A DNA stretch of 64,000 nucleotides from the NCBI GenBank assembly GCA_949318235.1, contig OX439133.1, positions 4,036,490 through 4,100,489 of the forward strand. The letters are read 5' to 3'. Below the pieces are notes generated by a model that was not told the origin of the DNA, made no database searches, and saw nothing but the letters and a program-made list of their open reading frames with translations. Positions within the stretch are counted from its first letter, which is position 1. The number at the start of each line of letters is the position of its first letter. Source of the stretch: Ecdyonurus torrentis (Eukaryota; Arthropoda; Insecta; Ephemeroptera; Heptageniidae). This document shows, one piece after another, positions 57,825 to 64,000 of the stretch. Made by a program: the position numbers and the translations under genes.

Positions 57825-58180
57825 GTAGGATGAGTTATTAGGAAATTCTTGTCCTTAAAATTCCTTTTTAATGAACAATCAAAAAAGTTACAAGCTGTAA
57901 ATAATTAATGTAAATAATTTAATTAAGTAAAAAATAATTTGAAGAGAGAGAGGCAAAATTTTGCTTTGTGAGTTTTTAAAAATTTACTATCAAATTCTTA
58001 TATCTGAGCTGAGCACAGGTGTGTACATATTATGTTTATTTTATCATAGAAGTTGTTTTAAATGAAAAAAACAAAAAAAAAACATATTCTCATTGGCTCA
58101 CCTTATTAGGTTGAAGAAATATGATTATACAACATTATAAACTTGTGTTCAAATTAATATCTGCTAATAATTAAAATAAA
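57822..58180 (+). repeat. R repeat, copy 1
   Basis: 'taggatgagttattag', 'atattatgtttattttatca' and 'attctcattggctcacctta' recur in the same order at 63341-63660 and 63888-63910. In both copies a poly-A tract precedes the unit, which could be the tail of a retroposed sequence on the plus strand or a spreading microsatellite. No coding content. Confidence 0.7.
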
Positions 58181-58790
58181 TTAGCTTATAATTTTTTATT
58201 TTATTAATAGTAACTTGTTATTTAAATTTATGTTTCATAACTATTATCAATAAATATAAAATTATGGTAAAATTACTCACTATTTAAAAAATATTTTATA
58301 TTATATTTTTATTCAAAATTTATAAATTTAATTATAATCGACATACGATTTAGTTGATGATAATTGTTTTCTACACCCGTTTTTGATTGGTCAGGATAAT
58401 AATTTATTTTGGTAATGGTATATTGATCTATAAAACTGCTAAGGAATATAATAAGCAATTATTTTGTGACGTTTAGACACGAAGCCTGTGTGGAACTTGC
58501 AAGAATGGATAAAAAAAATCTTAAAAGTTCTATTTAATGTTAAAAAATATTTAACAATTTTTAGTGATAATTTTAAAATTTTAGTGATATAGTTTAATAG
58601 CGCTAGCATAAAGAAAACGTCACGATTTTCTTTGTTTCAAAATGCAACTAAAATTGTTATCTTTACAAGTTTGTTCTTCATAGATTTTTATTGTTTTCCT
58701 TTGTTTCAAATAATTGAAAACTTTAACGTCAATATTTTTAATGTGTTTCCTTTCTTTTGTAATTATTGGTTTGTCTCAACTATTGCATGA
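58181..58790. other. A+T-rich interval, no gene
   Basis: Low complexity. 'cgtttagacacgaagcctgtg' (58469-58489) is the only less A+T-rich bit and has no supported frame. Confidence 0.5.
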
Positions 58791-58791
58791 T

Positions 58792-58794
<3 letters not shown>

Positions 58795-58848
<54 letters not shown>
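58795..58848. repeat. (CT)n then (AC)n compound microsatellite
   Basis: About 46 bp of CT followed by 8 bp of AC. Confidence 0.97.
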
Positions 58849-58849
<1 letters not shown>

Positions 58850-58900
58850 TCCATATTTCTCAATTTGACACAATTCTAAAACCTCTGAATTCTTCCCTAC

Positions 58901-58902
<2 letters not shown>

Positions 58903-58942
<40 letters not shown>
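58903..58942. repeat. (TA)n microsatellite, left of Q
   Basis: Exactly abuts the outer end of the Q left arm. Confidence 0.97.
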
Positions 58943-58946
<4 letters not shown>

Positions 58947-59289
58947 AGCATCAAAACCCGAAATTGACCCAAACTAGGTATTTTTGCTCATTTCGGCTTT
59001 TGGTCACGAAGTTTTGATCCATACTAGTTTTGAGCATTTCGCAAAAAGCAAAACCCGGTGTAAACATTTATATCTAGTTTTGGTCTTTGAATTTTGACCT
59101 GAACTAGTTGTGGTCAAAATAGAAAAATCAAAAGCCGAAAAATGAACATTTCTCAACTCAGAATTTTTTGCAATGATAAAAGACTATAATTATATCATAA
59201 ATGCATGATGTTTTGGTATTATACTTGAGGTGTTAAAACAATATATTTTATCATTTTAGTTGAAATGCAAAATATACGTTTGACCTAGC

Positions 59290-59413
59290 AATGGACCACT
59301 TGCAATGAGCGAACTTTTTAAAATAATTTGAAATTTTCTTAATGCATTTCTTAAAAAAAAAATTTTTTAAAAAAAATCCCTTGTTGCAAACATTTTATTG
59401 CAAGTGGTCCATT
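59290..59413. mobile_element. L-family palindromic MITE, copy L5
   Basis: 'AATGGACCACTTGCAATGAG' at the left and 'TTATTGCAAGTGGTCCATT' at the right, inside the spacer of Q. Confidence 0.87.
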
Positions 59414-59756
59414 CAGTAATAGTAGTAATAGAGTATATTATTATTATTTTAATTGGCTACTTACGATTAAATGTAAATTAAGAGCTATGTGTAAACCCAC
59501 TAACCATGTTCACTTATAATTTTCGCACCAACAATATACGTGTGTTGTGAACTTTTTAAATTCAAACACTTTCTGATCCTGTTTCTAACGAATATTATGA
59601 AATTATAAACCATGTTTTCAGCACAGAGACAGTCAACTAAATATACGCACAAGAAATATTTTAAAATAAATCGTTATCATTTAGTCATGATATATCACTC
59701 TTATATTGTAAATTAAAATAAATATTTTTACTTTTTTTATTTAACGTGTCGTGTTA

Positions 59757-59762
<6 letters not shown>

Positions 59763-59839
<77 letters not shown>
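59763..59839. repeat. (CT)n microsatellite
   Basis: About 77 bp of CT near the inner end of the Q right arm. Confidence 0.98.
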
Positions 59840-59842
<3 letters not shown>

Positions 59843-60123
59843 TTCTTATATCAAATAATTGAGTTGAGGAATGTTCATTTTTCGGCTTTTGATTTTTCTA
59901 TTTTGACCACAACTAGTTCAGGTCAAAATTCAAAGACCAAAACTAGATATAAATGTTTACACCGGGTTTTGCTTTTTGCGAAATGCTCAAAACTAGTATG
60001 GATCAAAATTTCGTGAACAAAAGCCGAAATAAACTGGCATTCCGGGTTTTGGCAAAAAGCGACGAACCAAAAGCCGAAATGAGCAAAAATACCTAGTTTG
60101 GGCCAATTTCGGGTTTTGATGCT

Positions 60124-60297
<174 letters not shown>

Positions 60298-60310
60298 TTA
60301 ATATAAATCA

Positions 60311-60612
60311 AATACGGTGACGTCATAATAAATGCGCTTTGGTGCCATAATTGAGCAACGAATAGCATTGCTCAGCATAGGACTAACGTGGATTTTTGCT
60401 ATTTCTTTTGAAAATAATTAAAAAAAAAATTTTCATCAATATTTTTCTTGCATAATTGATGATTTAACTTGTTAATAACATTAGTGCTCTCAAAAATATT
60501 GCTCAGTATTTTTAAACTATAGCAAAATGTGTCTTTTTTTTTTTAATACCAGCCCATGTTATTTAGTACTCACTTATGGCGTTGACTTTAACGTGAATGC
60601 AACCACCTTATA
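60311..60612 (-). mobile_element. F-family MITE, copy F17
   Basis: 'tacggtgacgtcataataaa' to 'aacgtgaatgcaaccacctta', with the CRE octamer TGACGTCA just inside the left end. Confidence 0.82.
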
Positions 60613-61440
60613 AACAATATAATTTTAAAATACTTCAATAAATTTGTGATATTGCACACTTCCTAGTGTAAAAGAGAGAGGAGGGGGTAGTTTTCAGTCA
60701 ACAATTTGCATAAACTTCTACGACAAAACTATTATTAAGTTTTTTTTTCCCCTAAGATGACATTCACAGGTCCTTAAAGCTTTTTTATCAGAAATATTTA
60801 TTACAATTGATATTTTGATGACACTAAAAAGTATGTAGTGTCATTTTATTTTGAGAAATAGTGATTTAAGAATATACCAACAATAAATATGCAAATTGTC
60901 ATGATGTGACTGATAATTAAAAAAAAAAAAAAAAAATGTTAATTTGTCCATTACTTCCATTAGCATTTTTACTTTTTATATACATATAAATTATGTTTTA
61001 GTTGAAAGTAAGTTTTATTTATGGTTTAAAAAATAGTTTAATAGTTTAAAATGTTACTTGCTAAAACTTAATATTTTGAAAATATATATTTTATACATAT
61101 TTATTTGTGATTTTTATTTTATCAAAATAATTTTTATATATAAAATTCTAACTTCACCATTGACTATTAATTAATAAATGTAGAGGCGGATCTTTTCCAG
61201 TACAATACTAATACTCTTTAATGTGATATTGTTGGTAGTCTGATGTTATAAGTTAATAACGATTAAATTAAAGCAAAATATGAAATCATGAAAATTAGGA
61301 TTCAATATCAGGAAGTATTGAACGACGAGTAACAAGGACGATAATAAAGAGAAAAAATTCGATTGCTCAAAATACAATTTGATTATACATAGAACATTTT
61401 TTATTGCTTTTTTTTTTAAAAAAATTTGTTACTTATTAGA
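60613..61440. other. A+T-rich interval, no gene
   Basis: Contains 'gagagaggagggggtag' (60673) and short A runs. No family match or coding signal. Confidence 0.5.
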
Positions 61441-61443
61441 AAT

Positions 61444-61730
61444 AAGGGTGTATGCATTCATGTTAAAGTCGACGCCATTTTGGATAATTCAATAACATGG
61501 GTGGCATAAGAAAATGACACATTTTGCAATAATTTTGCGAGCATTTGAAGCTGTAAATATGTTGAATTAGTATATCAAGTATGTGAGAAAAAAAAAAACA
61601 ATAACAAAAGTTAACTGATTTCCCAAAGAAAATTGTCTAAAATGAAGTTTGTCCTATGCTCAGCAATGTTATTCACTACTCCAGTATGGCCTCCAAGAGC
61701 ATTAAATATGACGTTCTAAATACACCCTAT
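61444..61730 (+). mobile_element. F-family MITE, copy F18
   Basis: 'AAGGGTGTATGCATTCATG' to 'taaatacaccctat'. A well-preserved left end; the right CRE is altered ('tatgacgttct'). Confidence 0.86.
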
Positions 61731-61828
61731 TCTGTTGAAATAGTTTGATTGAAGCATGAGTTCGGGGCAGTAATAATTTTACAATTTTTAATAATTGGAA
61801 ACCAACTAGAATAATTATGTTTTTGCAT

Positions 61829-62141
61829 GATTGATTGCTTTCATGTTAAATTAAAGTCAATGACATTTATATTGTGAGCACAAAATAACATGGGACGGAA
61901 TGTAAAAATGACACATTTTGCCAATATGAAAATACTCAGCAATAATTTTTGAGAGCATTGATGCTGTTAACAGATTGAATTAGTCTTTAATGTAATATGT
62001 GAGAAGAATAATAAATAAAAATTAAATAATTTCCTAAGAAAAAAGCCAAAATCCAAGATTTTTCTATGCTGAGGTATGTTATTTACTGCTCCAGTATGGC
62101 GTCGAAGTGATAACAGAATGATGTTATGTGCATACACTTTT
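61829..62141 (+). mobile_element. F-family MITE, copy F19
   Basis: Diverged left end ('tgattgctttcatgttaaa') and right end 'atgtgcatacactttta'. Internal words are as in F18. Confidence 0.78.
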
Positions 62142-62330
62142 ACAATAACATAAATTTGCATTTTAATTTAATAAAGTTGATAAAGTTTTTTAATATGCTA
62201 TTCTTATATGTATTTTTAATAAATTTTACAATAAATTTTATATTATATTTAAGTAGTATTTTATTAAAATATATTTATAAATTTTTATAGACATAAGCAT
62301 TAATTTAATGATACTCATTAATCGTTTGTA

Positions 62331-62514
62331 CGTGCTTATGGGACTAGAATTTTTAAAAATCATAATTTAAAATCTAGTATGATAATGATGTCCACCTAAT
62401 GTTTTGAATTTTTTGAAGATAGTACATCCTAATGTATCACTATGCAAAATGTCAGAATTTTCTTTCTTAATAATTAGCCAAATCCCGCAGTACCTAATTT
62501 CCCACCTTATTTAT
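62331..62514 (+). mobile_element. U-family element, fragment U7
   Basis: 'cttatgggactagaattttt' to 'gcagtacctaatttcccacc'. The left half is lost. Confidence 0.68.
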
Positions 62515-62540
62515 ATTCAAAACAGAATAAATGCTTTAAA

Positions 62541-63207
62541 TGGTGTATCCGCATGACGTCAAACTGGAGTAATGAATAACATTGCTCAGTATTAGACAAA
62601 CTTCACTTTTTTTCTTCTGAGTAATCGGTTAAGGGGGTAGGGGACCGACTGATATCTCGCAAACTAGGACGGTTGCAAATAATAATAAATAACACAAAGT
62701 AAAGAAGAAATGTTACTTAAAAATTTAGTTATGTCAAATATGTGAAAACACGATCAAATATTTAAGTTATTGTACTTTAAAGATAACATGTAAATGTGGA
62801 AATTCAAATTTGAGCGGGAAATTTTAGTCAAATTAGGAACTTTTTTACAATTAAAAATATTATTAAAAAAAAAATTGGTATAAAAAAATATATTTTAAAT
62901 TTACTTGATTTTATTTGAAAATTATAGTGTTTGTTTTATTGGAATTAAATCATGTACAAAAAATTATTGAGAAAATATAGTTCTTCTTTTAGCGATTTCC
63001 GGTCCAAGTCGGTCCCCCACCGCCTTAATAATTTGTTGCTGTTTTCTCACATACTTGAGATACTAATTCAACCTATAAACAATATCAATGCTCTCAAAAA
63101 TATTGCTTAGTATTTTCAAATTGACAAAATGAGTTATTTTCTATACCGGCCCTTGTATTGACATATCCAACATGGCGTCGACTTTACCATGAATGCATAC
63201 ACCCTGT
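62541..63207 (-). mobile_element. F-family MITE, copy F20, interrupted by B2
   Basis: 'GGTGTATCCGCATGACGTCA' at the left and 'GAATGCATACACCCTG' at the right. Removing B2 and one TTAA restores 'atcggTTAAtaatttgttg', matching F8's 'atctgTTAAttttttgtt'. Confidence 0.87.
62629..63028 (+). mobile_element. B-family TTAA MITE, copy B2, nested in F20
   Basis: 400 bp with TTAA at 62629-62632 and 63025-63028. The termini are 'TTAAGGGGGTAGGGGACCG' and (complement) 'TTAAGGCGGTGGGGGACCG'. It is uninterrupted and therefore the empty-site reference for element O in B1. Non-coding. Confidence 0.9.
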
Positions 63208-63398
63208 ATAGATGATGAATTTGCATTGCAATTTAAATACCAATGCGTGGCAGTTGTATTGCTTTTTTTTTTAAATTTTGCACCGTGATAAAATAGAATA
63301 AAGCATCTTTAATATGTAAAAAAAAAAAAAAAAAAAAAAACTATAGGATGAGTTATTAGAAAGTTGTCGTCCATAAATTACTTATTAATGAAGGATAT

Positions 63399-63401
<3 letters not shown>

Positions 63402-63454
<53 letters not shown>
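63402..63454. repeat. (GA)n microsatellite
   Basis: About 53 bp of GA. R copy 1 has only 'gaagagagagagg' at the same place. Confidence 0.97.
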
Positions 63455-63456
<2 letters not shown>

Positions 63457-63696
63457 CATAATTGTGCATTGTGAATTTTAAACAATTTACTATAAAACTA
63501 TTGAGGCTTTTCTCGTCTTTTCTCGTAAATATCTGATAACAGGTTCATATTATGTTTATTTTATCATAGAAGATGTTATAAATATATTGTATCAAAGAAA
63601 TTGTTATAAACGACAAAAAAAAAAAATTCTCATTGACTCAACTTATTATAAGTTGAAGAAATATGAGACTAAAAACCAAAAGAAAACAATTGTAAA

Positions 63697-63879
63697 TACA
63701 GTCATCTGGGGTGACTTTGAACACCCAATTATATCTGTCTTGTGGTCTCATTTTAGAAATTTGAAGTATTTTAATTTTGTACAAATTTGTTTTTGATCTT
63801 TAAGACATGTCTCAACATTTTGAGATGGGTGCCCAAAGTAGAGATGAATGGGTGTTCAAAGTCACCCCGGTTGATTGTA
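63697..63879. mobile_element. S: 183-bp TA-flanked MITE (Tc1/mariner type)
   Basis: TA at both ends. Inverted termini of ~30 bp: 'CAGTCATCTGGGGTGACTTT' and (complement) 'CAATCAACCGGGGTGACTTT', both continuing into 'gaacaccca'. No coding capacity. TA duplication and CAGT-like ends fit the Tc1/mariner superfamily. It is a single copy in this window; R copy 1 lacks it. Confidence 0.88.
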
Positions 63880-63908
63880 TCCAAAATTTTCCACATAAAT
63901 ATCTGCTA

Positions 63909-63913
<5 letters not shown>

Positions 63914-63942
<29 letters not shown>
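63914..63942. repeat. poly-A tract (29 nt)
   Basis: A run at the window's right edge, within R copy 2. Confidence 0.96.
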
Positions 63943-63947
<5 letters not shown>

Positions 63948-64000
63948 TACAAACTTTTGTTTTGTTTTTTTAAATATAAACAGTTGTTATTTACATGTAA

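Larger units (their letters stand above)
63341..63910 (+). repeat. R repeat, copy 2, with S insertion
   Basis: Collinear with R copy 1, preceded by a ~22-nt poly-A and containing an expanded (GA)n tract at 63402-63454. It is interrupted by the S element at 63697-63879, after which 'cataaatatctgctaatatt' continues the unit. Confidence 0.72.

Overview
The window looks like intergenic DNA from a large, very A+T-rich animal genome, probably an invertebrate. By eye it is about three quarters A+T. It holds no intact protein-coding gene, no rRNA and no recognisable tRNA. Almost everything I can interpret is repetitive: short non-autonomous DNA transposons (MITEs), foldback elements, long diverged tandem arrays, and many microsatellites and homopolymers. 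I cannot place the organism more precisely. The letters used for repeat families (A, B, C, D, E, F, G, H, I, J, K, L, N, O, P, Q, R, S, T, U) are my own labels.

Layout. 1-5.9 kb: two diverged copies of a ~2.5-3.4 kb unit (T). 5.9-23.9 kb: an array of diverged H-unit copies, interrupted by MITEs, a perfect 247-bp-arm palindrome (12.8-13.3 kb), element N (15.1-16.0 kb) and a ~400-bp TTAA element (B1) split by a 1.95-kb element (O). 24-29.6 kb: a MITE-dense zone with several nested insertions, then a candidate first coding exon at 28.3 kb. 29.6-46.1 kb: the K array, including 1.74-1.75 kb near-identical tandem copies (33.6-38.9 kb) and a foldback Tc1/mariner derivative (I, 44.7-45.9 kb) with the only recognisable protein remnant, a transposase C-terminal region present twice in opposite orientation. 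46.4-46.9 kb: a 500-bp TGAA array. 47.2-64 kb: more MITEs, element J with a CpG-rich open exon-like stretch, a long inverted repeat (Q) next to (TA)n tracts, and repeat R carrying a Tc1/mariner-type MITE.

How the parts relate. The MITEs fall into families with consistent ends and targets: TTAA-flanked (A, B, C and the related U), TA-flanked (P, E, S, I), TA/TATA-flanked (D), the abundant 'GGGTGTATGC' family F with about twenty copies, and the small palindromic family L. N, O and J share CCCTR...YAGGG ends, 2-bp target duplications and arrays of element-specific subterminal words, so they look like one class. Because elements sit inside other elements and are present or absent between tandem copies, insertion order and target sites can be read directly. 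Two hairpins with miRNA-precursor size and G-U pairs, and two exon-like stretches with splice-type signals, are the main candidates for functional content.
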